Numbered from the stretch's first letter, positions 25,801 through 37,636 are shown. The stretch is 64,000 nt of DNA from Galbula dea (GCA_013399015.1 VWZX01009971.1:62001-126000); one strand, 5' to 3'. A program made the numbers and translations. The notes: generated from the sequence alone by a model not told the origin.

Positions 25801-27211
25801 TGAAAACACAACAAGGTGTATTGCAACAATGTCATTTTAAACCTAACGACAGGCTACAGGTGATCAGCTTGGTGCAGTTCTGTGCATCCTAACATGGTGC
25901 ACTACCAGATGAAACCAACAGTTGACTGAGGAATGCTCCTGATTTTATTTTCAGGGAAAATTCCTCCTTCAGTGCCTTGATACTGGGGATGGGTGGGGAG
26001 GTTTGCAAAATATGGGAGATATGTTGGCATTGCAGTATCCAAGACATTCATACTTCAAATACATTGTGACATACAAGATTCGGAAGTAAACAAACACATC
26101 CTATGTGTTCACCCAATGTATCAACTTCCTTAGGATTACTAAAGTAATATATATATACACTCAAAACCTCTATCTATATAACAATCCTTTTGCTTCTCTT
26201 TATTAGGAACAAAACAGTGTTATTCCAAGCTTAAAGAACAAATGAGTTAAAAATCAGTGATGTCTTCATCATGAATATTTGTCTTTAACAGAATGAAGGC
26301 TCCTGGAACAATTGCCATGTATCTAGGCAGCAGCACTACAAGCGAATATGAATTAGTATCACTACACATTATTCCAACAGTTCCTATTCATCAAAAACAA
26401 CAACAGCTTCAGGAAAACATAACGCTACCACTTGCAACCAGACAGGGGATGTATCAGAAAGCATGTTTTCAAATAAAGAAAAAAACCTGAAGACTATCAA
26501 AAGCACGAATCCAGAAAGAAAGCTACAAGATCTGTGTTCAAATTTAGAATATTTAATTGAACTTTTTAATGATTTCTGAGAACTGCATCAGAAAAGCTCT
26601 TATTTGTACAACATGAAAGGTTAAAAGCAGACAATCCATTCAGATACTGACCTTGCCAGCCTGTACTGGGAGATTAAAAAAAAAAAAAAAAGAAAAAGCG
26701 CACCATTCTCTGTCACATTCTCCAACACCCTTATTGCTCTACCTTTCCATAGAAAAGCAATGCAATTAATACAGGATAATACATGTCAAAATGCAGTCTA
26801 TACATTGAAAAATTTGAGAAAACATAATTAAAATTTGGGAAAATATAATTATTATTAACCTGAAGAATATTTTGCACCTTATCTCCATCATCTTATTCTA
26901 GCAAATGAAAGGAAATAAGCTTGCTCTCCCCATCCTTCTTCCAGTTATTAGTTATCATAAGTATAACTGCACCCAAGCGGTACAAAACTAGAACCTGTGT
27001 TTACACTAAATTGCTGAATTAAGTTTTACAGCTAAACACTAGAAACAAACATGTTTAAAGTATTAATTTTGGATGGATACTTTCAAATAAAAGTCAATCA
27101 GCTCTGCTTATTTGACAATCTTAATTCAGACAGCAGAAACTGTATTGCTAAGAGAAAGTGAGGAAATATTTATATGAATTCTCATATTATTCATACTTTA
27201 CATATTTTAGC
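19831..27211. other. Noncoding unique sequence
   Basis: Long AT-rich stretch without recognisable genes. Minor structures include an 8-bp inverted repeat at 22026-22055 (AAAGGTTT / AAACCTTT), an 18-bp near-palindrome at 25623-25640 and an AT-rich inverted motif around 25697-25727. A 20-bp tandem near-duplication lies at 26811-26851 (two copies, 18 of 20 bases equal), and a 16-A homopolymer at 26676-26691. All reading frames of 60-90 codons look like chance. Confidence 0.6.
26676..26691. repeat. Poly(A) tract
   Basis: Sixteen consecutive A residues, then G and five more A. No retroposed body or target duplication could be recognised upstream, so it is annotated only as a homopolymer. Confidence 0.9.
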
Positions 27212-27361
27212 TTATCGCAGTGAGCCAGTATTTTTCTGACTGTGTACAACCCAACGCACAGCTTCATTTCGGGGGTCCAAAGTAAACTTGCGGAGATAAC
27301 AGTCACCAAGAAGAGAGGTTTCTTTTATACCATCCTCAAACTTTTTGAGGAACCCTTTTCT
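27212..27361 (-). CDS. Unidentified exon-like open segment (possible terminal exon)
   Basis: Read on the minus strand, an acceptor-like TTGCAG ends at 27362 and is followed by 49 sense codons and a TAA stop at 27212-27214. The predicted peptide has a balanced, protein-like composition, including GDCYLRKFTLDPRNEAVRW, and the segment holds four CpGs in about 100 bases, unlike its AT-rich surroundings. Upstream of the acceptor the composition drops to A/T-rich, non-coding-like sequence, as expected at an exon border. I do not recognise the protein family. It could be the last exon of a minus-strand gene whose other exons lie at higher coordinates, a piece of a retrocopy, or chance. The pyrimidine tract before the acceptor is weak and no polyadenylation signal is obvious just downstream. 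Confidence 0.35.
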   Translation of the reverse strand, partial: RKGFLKKFEDGIKETSLLGDCYLRKFTLDPRNEAVRWVVHSQKNTGSLR

Positions 27362-28133
27362 CTGCAACATCATATTCATATTTGTTTTCTTTGTTAAAAT
27401 AATTTCCAAATTGTTTTTTTTAACATTAAATACAACAACATTTACAAATATGGTCACTGTTTATTTACTTGCATTTTAACAGCATGAAGAAACAAAGCCT
27501 GTAGGTCTCAGATGTTGCATTGAAAATTGCAGAATAACAGCAAGAACCAAATCCTGCTCCTTGCACCCTTCACTTTCTCCCCACTAGCCTACAGATATCA
27601 AATCTAGACTGGTATTACGTCATTCAGATCACACACTAGGAATTTTCCATTTTGAGTATTCCACTTTGGCATAAATGCAGATCCCATTTCTATACTGGTT
27701 TCATTGAACTGTCATTCCAAGAGTTCAAGAAGTGAGTTCAGAATGTTTCTGCAAATAACTACTTGGTTCCACCAGCTGCAAACATACACCAAATGTAATC
27801 AGAAAGCAATTGGCAGTGACCACAATGCATCAAGCATGCCAGAGTGGATAAGAAGTTAAATGTGAAAGTTCAAGAGAGTAATTTGGAAATCTAATCCTCA
27901 ATGGTACCTGCATTCAATTTGCATCTGTATTTTTGACACAAATTTCTCAAAGCACTTAAATATGGACACTGAAGCACATGAAACAGCACCTAAGCCCTGC
28001 TCAGGCATAAAGCAAAAAGGTTCTTAGAGTCTGTCCAAGTTCCAAATGTTGGTATGTTCATACAGTGCTCAAGAGAGTGTTTCTCTTACACCACTGGCTT
28101 ACAACCTGACAGACCGTTGCCATTGTGCAGTGC
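27362..28133. other. Noncoding sequence
   Basis: No gene recognised. The phrase CCAAATCCTGCTCCTTGCACC at about 27547 resembles one end of a widespread old amniote repeat, but no matching second half was found. Confidence 0.55.
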
Positions 28134-28290
28134 ACAGAATCACAGAATGCCCCGAGTTGGAAAAGACCCACAAGGATCATCAAGTCCAACCTCAATCTAT
28201 GCACAGGACAACCCCAAAAATTACACCATGTGCCTGAGGGTGTTGTCCAAATGCTTTTTGCATTCCAACACTGAATATACGCACCACCAG
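28134..28290 (-). mobile_element. CR1 LINE 3'-end fragment
   Basis: CACAGAATCACAGAATGCCC followed by GAGTTGGAAAAGACCC, ATCAAGTCCAACCT and the GTGCCTGAGGGTGTTGTCC phrase is the antisense 3' untranslated end and last coding part of an avian CR1. The copy is 5'-truncated to roughly 150 bp and diverged. The far edge is blurred. Confidence 0.75.
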
Positions 28291-29869
28291 ACAGCATTTC
28301 CAGCTGGCCCAACTTGACACACCAGACACACTGCTCTTACAGCTGGAGCCTACCCAGAGAACTCTCAGAGCTGAGCACAGCACATGCATCATCACTTGAA
28401 ACCAGTGTTGAGTTTAAATAACATCACGAGACCTCCTGTGCTGGAAACAAATGGCAGCACAAGTCCCATCTCCATTAGGAAGCTGCTTGAGTAGCAAGGC
28501 ACCCGTTCAAACAGGCTCTTCCATTCTTCAGTTTTCAGAAGTGAATATCCAGATAATACAATAGTACCTGTCTATAAATTTTAAATAAATAGGAGACCAC
28601 TTGATTCTTGACAGTTCATCTCAACATTTCAGTTGCTGATGGCAACATTAACAGCCAGCCTTTCCATTTTCTGTCATTACTCCCATCTCACAAGCTCTAA
28701 GGGTTTGATTCTGACTCAAATATTTAGGGCTTTTCTTGCACAATACCTTCAACTAGCAGAGCAAATTTAAAGTATACCTTGCTCAGCTTTGCAGTCAGGA
28801 GAATCTCATTTTCTCTCCTCCAAAAAGCAGGAAGGAAAACCCCACTAATATTTTGCAGACCTTCCATGGTACAATCCCAGAGCTGTGGTTTTATTCACAT
28901 TGAGCCTTGACAGGAAAAGAATCACTGTCACAGTATCTTTGCAGACCCATGAAGACACCCACATTCTCCGAGCTGTCTGTTTTCTGTTCCCACAGAAACC
29001 ACATATTTAGTGGGGGCAGCCCTTGAAATGAATGGAAGTCTCTACATTCATACAGTAATAAAGGATGAAAACCACCTGGATTTCTGTTCTTCTGGTGCTA
29101 TTTTATAAACACAAAGATATTGAAAATGCTGAAACATTCCTTCCTTCCCTATTTTTACTTTACTAAAGCAAGCCTGTAGAGAAACTGAACTAGGATCCTT
29201 TGCTAGATTGTGTAGATATCTCTCATGTTTCCTTTACCCAAACCATACTTACTGGTTTTAGTCTTCTCTCTTATTCCTTATTCTTCACAACATTGACAAT
29301 ATTTGTATGCTATTAGATATATGATAAATTTCTAAAAATAATCATTTGATGGAACATTTCATTAGGATTATTTATTCACATCATTAGCAATTCTGAAGGT
29401 TCAGTTATATGACATTTAATCACACAACCCCAATGAAACCTGGTTAGCTTTTATACTGACAATAGGCCAGGAGAAAGGATAGAAGAATCAGAGCTTACAT
29501 ATTTAGTATTGAATAAATCATATTTTCTATGCTATTTTCCATAGAAACTGACATGCTAGATCAAACTAAAAGATTTTTCTCAGTCAGTGGCCAGTAGCTG
29601 ATGTTTAGAAAAAAGACTATATGAGCGAGGGAAAGTAGAACAGTAGTTGTCAGCTACTTCTGTTTAAAATAATCTAGGTCAAGTTTAATAGCTTTTCATA
29701 GTCTTTCCTTTATAAAATTATTTAATCATTTTTTGAACTTTTTTGTCATTTTGGCATCACATGAAAATGAATTTCAAAATATAATATTGTTATGCAGGAA
29801 AAGGCTTTCTTTTGTTTGTTTTAAACCTGCTGCCTAATAGTTTCCTTGGGTAACCCACAGTGAGTAATC
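28291..29869. other. Noncoding unique sequence
   Basis: No recognised gene, RNA or repeat. Composition is ordinary for the window. Confidence 0.6.
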
Positions 29870-30640
29870 ATTCCCTATTCAGTTTCTTCTTGTCTGTCAT
29901 AATTTTATATTCCTCTATCACACCTGCCTTTTGATGTCTCTTTGCCAAGCTGAAGAGTACAGGTACAGTCATATCTCTCACACATAAGCTGTCCCACACC
30001 TCCAACCTTCCCCTCTGCTCCTCTCCCTGCCCTTTCTGGGTCTATGTCCTTCCACACTTCTACAAGTCATTCACTATGTGCCCATCTCATCAGTATACAT
30101 GAAATCAAGCTTGCTAATTTTTTTTTCCCTTCTTTTCCCAATACTTTCTAATAGTCCGTTTGTCTTTTTAGAGCTGCTGAAAATTGAGCTGATATCTTTC
30201 AGGAATTAATCAGAAAAGCTTCAAGATCTTTGCTAATTTAGAGTCCATCACTGTGAGCTTCAGCATTAAAATTGGTTTTCCCTCAGGAGGATTCCTTTGC
30301 ATTAATTTGGTCTTTTCTCATCCAACCACTCAACACAGCAAAATCCTTCCACAACTCTTTACAGTAAGCTTTGGCTATCTTCCATAACTTCACATCAGCC
30401 AAAAATTGTCTCTTTATTCACTCTCTTTTCTAGATCAATTAGGAATATGTTAAACTGCAGACAGCTCCATTCGTTCCTCTACTAAATGTTTTGAAAAAAG
30501 ATTATCTATCCTATTCTTATTTTTTCTTCCCCTTTTTTTCCCGTTCCCCTTCTCCCCATTGCCAATTCAAGAAGAAGCTTATTCCATATTGGTTACTTTT
30601 GTTAGTCTTTGGTGAGATGCCTACTAAACATCCAAGTTGT
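29870..30640 (-). mobile_element. Ancient CR1/L3-like LINE relic
   Basis: A series of phrases occurs in the order expected for the antisense RT region of archaic CR1/L3-type LINEs that I know from turtle and crocodile genomes. They are CCTTTTGATGTCTCTTTGCC then AAGCTGAAGAG near 29930-29955; CTAATTTAGAGTCCATCAC near 30234; TTTGCATTAATTTGG near 30296; AAGCTTTGGCTATCTTCC near 30367; CTAGATCAATTAGGAATATG near 30431; and GTCTTTGGTGAGATGCC near 30605. Coding capacity is destroyed. It is far more diverged than the CR1 copies at 34-38 kb, so it should predate them. The T-rich part at 30515-30550 is probably a later expansion. Confidence 0.55.
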
Positions 30641-31032
30641 GCTGATTTTTCCCCACTACAAAACATTATAACACTGTGGCATACTAATTCTGATCTTTAT
30701 TATGATTTCAGCCAATCTGCTCACTATAGAGTCCAGACACACTGATGAACTTGGGTATCACACCCTACTTTTTTACTTTTTTTCTTTAAAAAACTTGACT
30801 TCACAACTATCACTTTCCACTTCTCACGTACCAAGGTTGATGTAAGTCATAGTTATCCATCACAGACAGTAGTTTAGCACTGTAGTTTTGATTTCTGCTA
30901 GAGTTCTTAGATGAACGCATTTTATTTCTGTCGGTTTGTTAGTATACATATATCAATTTGTTCTAAACCTTGCTCATGACAGCTAAGTCAATGGTCCTTA
31001 GTTTGTTCTCCATACAGAAAGGCTCCAGTATC

Positions 31033-31074
31033 AAAAAAACAAACAAAACCAAACAAACAAAACCAAACAAACAA
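31033..31074. repeat. (CAAA)n-like simple repeat
   Basis: Runs of AAAC and AAACC units, about 42 bp. The regular mixture of AAACAAAC and AAACC blocks suggests expansion of a compound A-rich microsatellite. Confidence 0.85.
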
Positions 31075-33451
31075 CTCTTTTTGGTCTTTCTTCATAAACA
31101 ACAATAGAAATAATTCATTTGGGGTTTGGTTTTGGCTTTTCTTTGCTAAAATCTTATCTTTAACTTTTCTTTTACACTTTGTCAGAACTATAGAGCTTGG
31201 CTTTCTGCTTTTGCATTTTAAATGCTGTTACTCGTTGTGCTAATGCTTTTAGCAAGTAAAGGCTCAAGAATGTTTTTGTCCTGTTTCATAACAGTTTTAC
31301 ATTATCTTGCCAGGTATTTCTATTTCCCAGTTTGGATAGAAATTCCACAGAAGATGTCTTTGGTAGCATTAGATAGTCTTCTGCAAGGATTTTGCCCTTT
31401 GAGCTGCCTCTCTTAATTTATTTTGAGAAAGGTTCTTCATTTGTGTGTATTTTCTTGTTGTAAATTATATTATGGTGAGGAGATGGGCAAGAAGTTGTGC
31501 GTTTTCTGCCTTCAGTAATAGAGAATTTTAGAAGGCTGTGGCCAGTACTGGAGGGCAGATCATTGCTATGATTTTAGAAAAGCAGTGCAAGGATAAAATG
31601 AATTTTATTTTCATGATGGATTTCTAGTAATCTGTTGCTGGATTAAAATAATAGCCTTACAAATTGTAACCATTGATGGACATGTGCACTGCATGGCATG
31701 TAGTTAATATAAAAACCTAATTGAAATCACTGCCATTAAATAAAAAAATGAAACAAAATATATACTCTCTTGGACTATTTTTGAAATATTATATTATGAT
31801 CATCTTAATCTATTATGATGGGCTTTTTGTTGTTGTTCTTTTAAAAAATGACATAGTTTGTGAATATGACTAAGCCTGCATTTTACCTGACATAGGAGAA
31901 CCTTTCACCTGGGCTAAAGATTGGACATTGCATTTTATCATTCAACATGAATATATAAAATTTTGCAGGGAAACTAAATTCTTGTTATGATTTCATCAAT
32001 CTGCTTTCTAGACTATTAACATGAAAAAAAAGAGCAAAGAGTTCATTGTTATGTGCACCACTAAAGATGAAAAAGCAATAAAAAAAGAAAAAGATAACTG
32101 CTGTTTTCTAGTTAAAAGCTTAACTGAAATTCTTACTGAAACAACAAAAATTTCTGCATGTTGCTGTTGACACGAGTGACCTCATAGGAATTATTTCAAT
32201 CTCTCAGCAATTTGTTCTCATTCTTTGCACATAGCACGAAAAAGATCAGTACTTTTTTTGTTAAAAATACCTTTGCATTCTCATTTTTAAATATATCAAG
32301 AGGCAGTGTAACCAAAAATGAATTACTGAGCTAACATTTCTTCTGTGTGTCAGTAATTGCCACATTGTATTGGCCATCATGATATTCAATGGAAGTTTAT
32401 TTTTGGTTGATCATACTAAATATTTATCTATCAGAAGTGCTAAGCAATACCAATCTTCTCTGTCCATGTTTTACCAATGACTTTGGCAGACTACAAATTA
32501 TCTGAAAACACTGCCCCATGCATAAACACAGAAGTTACTTTTAGTATACTTGGAGCAAAAGAGACTACAGTTGAAACAAACTCTATATCAGTGTTTTAAC
32601 AAGATGTGTTTCAATTCAGTGTGGGGTTTTTTTTAAGTGAAAGAGGGTCAAAAGTTTAAATAAATATTGAACTGCATTTTTTGACATTTTAAATTACTGA
32701 GTTGCTGCAACAAGAATGTTAGCAAATGGCTGGGCTTGACATAAACAGTCTTCAGATCACCTGGATCACAATCAAATTGTTTCAGAGATACAGATAGTGC
32801 ATTGCAATTTCTTCTCTCTCTCCTTTGTCTCCCACAACATTTTTTCCCCCAGCTTAGTGAGCTCCACCAAAATAAGAACAGAATGAAGACAAGTCTTGTT
32901 CATTTTACCCAGAGGTAAATCTAAGGCCATTCCAGCACAGTCAGAAATTATTGGTGGGTGGGAAAAGAGATTCAAATAAGTAAATGGGTACTGAGTGGTC
33001 AAAAAGCCCTGTGGCGTGAAGCAAATTTTGAAGGGAATTCAAGGATGAATAAAGGTGACTAAAGACTATGTTTGCAGTTCTTACTTTCTTAAGTGAGTAT
33101 GAAACTAGCAACAATTTCCAGGACTGCCTGAAACTTAAATGATAGGAACTGAAGAATGGCAGCACCACAGCCAAGAGGAATTTTCCATCCTGTAATTACA
33201 TGGATTGCAACCAAACCCCCCTTCTATGCACTTCACGCTGGAAAAGCAATATTTTTCTTTCAAATACACTTAAAATATAATAAAATATTGCACAAAACCG
33301 CCTCATGCAAGAGCTCTAGAGAATCAAATTTAGACAATCTAAATTATAGGCAAGCATCCACAAAGCCATGCACATACAGCACTGAAAATAATTTCAACTA
33401 CATTCTAAATATATTTTTGCAACAAACTTTTAATAAAAGAAAACAAAAGTA

Positions 33452-33635
33452 GTTTTTCCCTCTGCTCTTTTCAAAATTAATACATTTCTCTCTTTCCCTC
33501 TGCACCTTGCTCTGTCGAGTATTTTCCTGCCATTTTTAGATTCCTTTTCCTCTTCCTCTATTTCTGTGTGTATTCTTTTATTCATCTGCCTGACTTTCCT
33601 CCTCTTTCTATCCTCTCTTGATTTATCTCTTTGCA
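33452..33635. repeat. Pyrimidine-rich tract
   Basis: About 180 bases consist mostly of C and T on the plus strand, with interruptions. On the minus strand this opens a lysine- and arginine-rich frame of 68 codons (33430-33636) which is a composition artefact and not a gene. Confidence 0.6.
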
Positions 33636-34167
33636 CTCAAATAATGGTGCTGCCTGGGACAGCCTCTGACTAAACAGACCTCAGTTTGTTTACATCCATT
33701 GCTTTCACAAGAGGGTACTCAGGGCATAAACGCCTTTTTCCTTGGTGCCTCAGTATCCATTATACCTAAACACAGTCTTGTCACAGCATGGTCAAAAATA
33801 ATAAGTATAGAAAATTTACCAGTTTGGGGATCTTTATGCCTGTTTGCAGTTCAGAGAAAACAGTAGATACCTTATTGTGATTGGTTTTTCAGTTTTCTTT
33901 TGTTTTCTGGGTTTGCATTTGTTTTGTGTCTTTTTGCTCCAAGTTATTTTTCTTACCTCCTCCTATCTCTGCTATGATGGACCACACACCTGTAACAGAG
34001 GTAGCTGTCATGCACAGTAACCAGGGAAAGGTGGGGACATGGCAGAAGACTGGAAACCCTATTTATCTTGCTATTCTACAATTCCTGCATCAAACTTTGT
34101 TTGTAGTTTCATGGAATTCATCGAGCAGTTTATAAAAATATGTCCTGTGATTAATACCTCAGAAAAG

Positions 34168-35890
34168 AAACAGGAGAACTGGTGATGGGTGACATGGAGA
34201 AGGCCGAAGTTCTCAACAGCTTTTTTACTTCAGTCTTCACTGGCAGGGGCTCTTCCCACACCCCCAAAGTCAAAGAAGGTAATGGCAGGGGCTGGAAGAT
34301 AGAACTGGCCATGGTAAGTGAAGATCAGGTTTGTGACCATCTGAAAAACCTGGAAGTTCACAAGTCCATGGGACCTGATGGGATACACCCAGGGGTACTG
34401 AGAGAATTGGTGGACGAGGTTGCTAAGCCACTCTCTATTGTATTCCAACAGTCATGGCAGTCTGGTGAAGTCCCCACTGACTGGAAAAGGGGAAACATAA
34501 CCCCCATTTTTAAAAAGGGAAAGAAGGATGATCCAGTGCAATATAGGGCAGTCAGTCTCACCTCCATGCCTGGTAAGATCATGGAGTAGATCCTCCTGGG
34601 GGCACTGCTGAGGCAGAAGGATAATGAAGAGGCAATTTGGTATAATCAACAAGGGTAAATCGTGCCTGGCTAATCTGGTGGCCTTCTATGAAAAGGTCAC
34701 AACATCAATAGACAGGGGAAGAGCAACTGACGTCATTTACCTGGAGCTAAGCAAGGCCTTCGACACTGTCCTGCACGACATCCTGGTCCCCAAGCTGGTG
34801 GAATATGGGTTCGATGGATGAACCACTCAGTGGATAAAGAATTGGCTCGACAGCCGCACCCAAAGAGTGGCTGACGATGGATCTGTGTCCAGGTGGAGGC
34901 CAGTGACAAAGGGAGTCCCTCAAGGATCAGTTCTGAGACCAGTCCTACTCAGTATCTTCGGCAGCGACACGGACAGTAGCATTGAGTGCTCCCTCAGCAA
35001 GTTTGCCGACGACACCAAGCTGTGTGGTATGGTTGATACACTGGAGGGGAGGGATGCCATCCAGAGGGACCTGGACGGGATGGAGAGGTGAGCCCATGCC
35101 AACCTCATGAAGTTCAACAAGACCAAGTGCAAGGTCCTACATGTAGGTTGGGGCAATCCCAAGCACCAATATAGGCTGGGTGAAGATTGGTTTTAGAGCA
35201 GCCCTGAGGAAAGAGACTTGGGGGTGCTGGTGAATGAGAAGCTCATCATGAGCCATCAGTGTGCACTTGCAGCCCAGAGGGCTAACCATATCCTGGGCTG
35301 CATCAAGAGGAGCATGCCCACCAGGTTGAGGGAAGTGCTTCTCCCCCTCTACTCTGCTCTCGTGAGACCCCACCTGGAATATTGCATCCAGTTCTGGAGC
35401 CCCTATTACAAGAGGGATATGGAGATGCTAGAGCAAGTCCAGAGAAGGGCCACGAGAATGATCAGAGGACTGGAGCACCTCTCCTACGAGGACAGACTGA
35501 GAGAGTTGGGCTTGTTCAGTCTGGAGAAGAGAAGGCTCCAAGGAGACCTTACTGTGGCCTTCCAGTATCTGAAGGGGGCTTACAAGAATGCTGGTGAGGG
35601 ACTTTTCAGGATGTCAGGTAGTGATAGAACCAGGGGAAATGGATGCAAGCTAGGGGAGGGTAGATTTAGATTAGATATTAGGAGGAAGTTCTTCACTGTT
35701 AGGGTGGTGAGACAGTGGAACAGGTTGCCCAAAGAGGTTGTGGAAGCTTCACCCCTGGAAGCTTTTAAGGCAAGGCTGGACGGGGCTCTGGGCAACCTGA
35801 TCTAGTGGGTGGTGTCCCTGCCAGGCACCAGGGTTGGAACTAGATGATCTTTAAGGTCCCTTCCAACTCTGACAATTCTATGATTCTATG
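34168..35890 (+). mobile_element. CR1 LINE, 5'-truncated, with complete 3' end
   Basis: A CR1 (chicken repeat 1) non-LTR retrotransposon of about 1.7 kb. It contains the reverse transcriptase part of ORF2 from just before RT motif 0 to the C-terminus, then a short 3' untranslated region with the GGTCCCTTCCAACTCTGAC phrase and two tandem ATTCTATG octamers (35875-35882, 35883-35890), the diagnostic avian CR1 terminus. The endonuclease domain and ORF1 are missing, as is usual for 5'-truncated copies. The coding part carries a frameshift and several stops, so it cannot mobilise. Its 3' end faces that of the copy at 36712-37696. Confidence 0.95.
34182..35805 (+). pseudogene. CR1 ORF2 reverse transcriptase, broken
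   Basis: Reverse transcriptase of the CR1 copy. In order: GPDGIHP and the PIFKKG / YRAVSLT motifs (34370-34565), motif A SKAFDTV with its catalytic aspartate (near 34750), motif B GVPQGSVL (34913-34936) and motif C FADDTKL with both aspartates (about 35000-35021). The conserved C-terminal CR1 domain (EDRLRELGLF, TRGNGCKL, WNRLPKEVVEASPLEAF) follows up to the stop at 35803-35805. The frame changes between 34589 and 34640, where a short deletion has occurred. In-frame stops are at 34587-34589, 34819-34821 and 35089-35091, and one more lies before 35218. The metal-binding residues are intact but the protein cannot be made. Role in a live element: target-primed reverse transcription. Confidence 0.93.
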
Positions 35891-36711
35891 TTAACATCAG
35901 AGAAATGCCTGAGAACACATTTCTCGGAGCACTTGGCACAAATACAGAGGCAGATTCCAGCTGAGGCAGAAGCCAGATAAATTCTCCACGTATCAGCCAG
36001 TCACCTGCACGTCTTTTCTTGGAAACAACATGAGATTTTCAAGGACAGCACTCTGCCCTAGTAGTCTGGCATGTCTCACAGTGTAATCAATGTGACATGT
36101 AGCTGAGGAGATCTGAAGAGATTTTGTCTGGCCACAAAACATTAGAATGAAAGTTTTTGTTGCTGAATATAAGGCTAGTCACAGAAGCTAACAGCTGTTT
36201 GCTGGATTTCCTGCAATTTAAATATGTTTAATCTTCAATTAAACCTTAAAACCTACTGATGAGAGGAGAGGATATTTTAACAGAATGCTAGCAAGGCATC
36301 TCAATCATACTCTGCCAATTCTTATACCAAGAGGTTCTTGCAAAATTATTCTGCCTTAGCTTGTGACAAGTCCTGTATCCTGTACATGAGCTTGAGAAAC
36401 TCTGGACTTGCCTACATTTAGACAAAAATATTTCTTTTGGCCAAAAAGAAGAAAAAAATCCTTGGATCAATAAACACATTAAAATATATTAATTTTTGGC
36501 TGAAATTAATAGAATAGTACTGTTGCCAGTTTAAGTAATTATTTAAAAAAAAAAAAAAAGAAAAATGAAAATCCTGAAAGTGAAAGATTGAATTAAATTT
36601 AAGTAAGATTTCATCTTTATTATTGTTTTAATTAATAACAAATAATTCTGCTGGGAATCACTTCATTGTTGTCTTTTTTATTAAATGAAGTCATCCAATG
36701 CATCCACAAAA
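35891..36711. other. Unique spacer between two CR1 copies
   Basis: AT-rich spacer of about 820 bp that separates the two facing CR1 3' ends. It holds a 15-A homopolymer at 36545-36559 and no recognised gene. Confidence 0.65.
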
Positions 36712-36901
36712 ATAGAATCATAGAATTATAGAATGGCTGAGGTTGGAAGGGACCTCGAAGATCATCTAGTTCCAACCCCCCTGCCATGGCAGGGACGCCA
36801 CATGCACTAGACCAGGTCATCCAGGGCCACATCCAGCCTGGCCTTAAACACTGCCAGGGATGGGGCCTCCACAACCTCTCTGGGCAACCTGTTCCAGTGC
36901 T

Positions 36902-37636
36902 TCACCACCCTTTGGGTGAAGAACCCCTTCTAATCTCCAGCCTAAACCTCTCCTCCTTCAGCTTGTAGCCATTCCCCCGTGTCCTGCTGCAATCTGACAA
37001 GGAGAAAAGTCTATCTGCCTCTGCCCTATAATCCCCTTTCAGGTACTGAAAGGCCGCTGTAAGGTCCCCTCTAAGCCTTCTCTTCTCCAGCCTGAACAAC
37101 CCCAATTCCTTCAGCCTGTCCTCNNNNNNNNNNNNNNNNNNNNNNNNNNNNNNNNNNNNNNNNNNNNNNNNNNNNNNNNNNNNNCCCAGATGCAGGACCT
37201 TACACTTGGACTTGTTGAATTTCATTTGATTCTCACACGCCCACTTTTCAAGCCTGTCCAGGTCCCTCTGAATGGCATCTCTCCCCCCTGGCGTATCAAT
37301 CACACCACTCAGCTTAGTGTCATCCGCGAACTTGCTGAGGGTGCACTCAATACCTCTGTCCAAGTCATTAATAAAGACATTGAAGAGCACCAGTCCCAAG
37401 ACAGAACCCTGAGGGACACCACTCATCACTGGCCTCCACCTAGACAAGGAGACATTGACCACAACCCTCTGACTGCATCCATCTAGCCAGTTTCTTATCC
37501 ACTGGATGGTCCACCCATCAAATCCATATCTCTTCAATTTTGAGATAAGGATATCACGTGGAACTGTATCAAAGGCTTTACTAAAGTCTAGGTAGATGAC
37601 ATCAGTCGGTCTTCCTTCATCGACTGTTGCAGTCAC
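36902..37636 (-). pseudogene. CR1 ORF2 reverse transcriptase, nearly open
   Basis: On the minus strand a 244-residue frame contains motif A YLDFSKAFDTVPRD with the catalytic aspartate, motif B SGVPQGSVLG, motif C FADDTKLSG with the YADD-type aspartate pair, then KFNKSKCKVLHL up to the gap. After the gap come EDRLKELGLF, RRLRGDL and TRGNGYKL. The frame is lost near 36925, where the usual FFTQRVV stretch is shifted out of frame and a stop follows at 36902. The first RT motifs are absent through 5' truncation, so it is non-functional. Confidence 0.9.
37124..37184. other. Assembly gap (61 N)
   Basis: Sixty-one undetermined bases inside the CR1 copy. The flanks align to positions 35147 and 35488 of the other CR1 copy in this window, which are 340 bases apart, so the gap is probably undersized or the copy carries a real internal deletion. 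Both 61 and 340 leave remainder 1 on division by 3, which is why the frame appears to continue. Confidence 0.98.

Larger units (their letters stand above)
30641..34167. other. Noncoding sequence with simple repeats
   Basis: Contains an A/C-rich (CAAA)n-type tract at 31033-31074 and a pyrimidine-rich stretch at about 33452-33635. No gene, CpG island or further assignable transposon is visible. Confidence 0.6.

Noticed and set aside
26676..26691. Poly(A) tract as the tail of a processed pseudogene
   Set aside because: No coding or UTR-like body, polyadenylation signal or target duplication was recognised next to it.
27543..27575. CCAAATCCTGCTCC phrase like one end of an old DNA element
   Set aside because: No inverted partner was found within a plausible distance.
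33430..33636. Lysine/arginine-rich minus-strand frame
   Set aside because: It is the translation of a pyrimidine-rich tract, a composition artefact.
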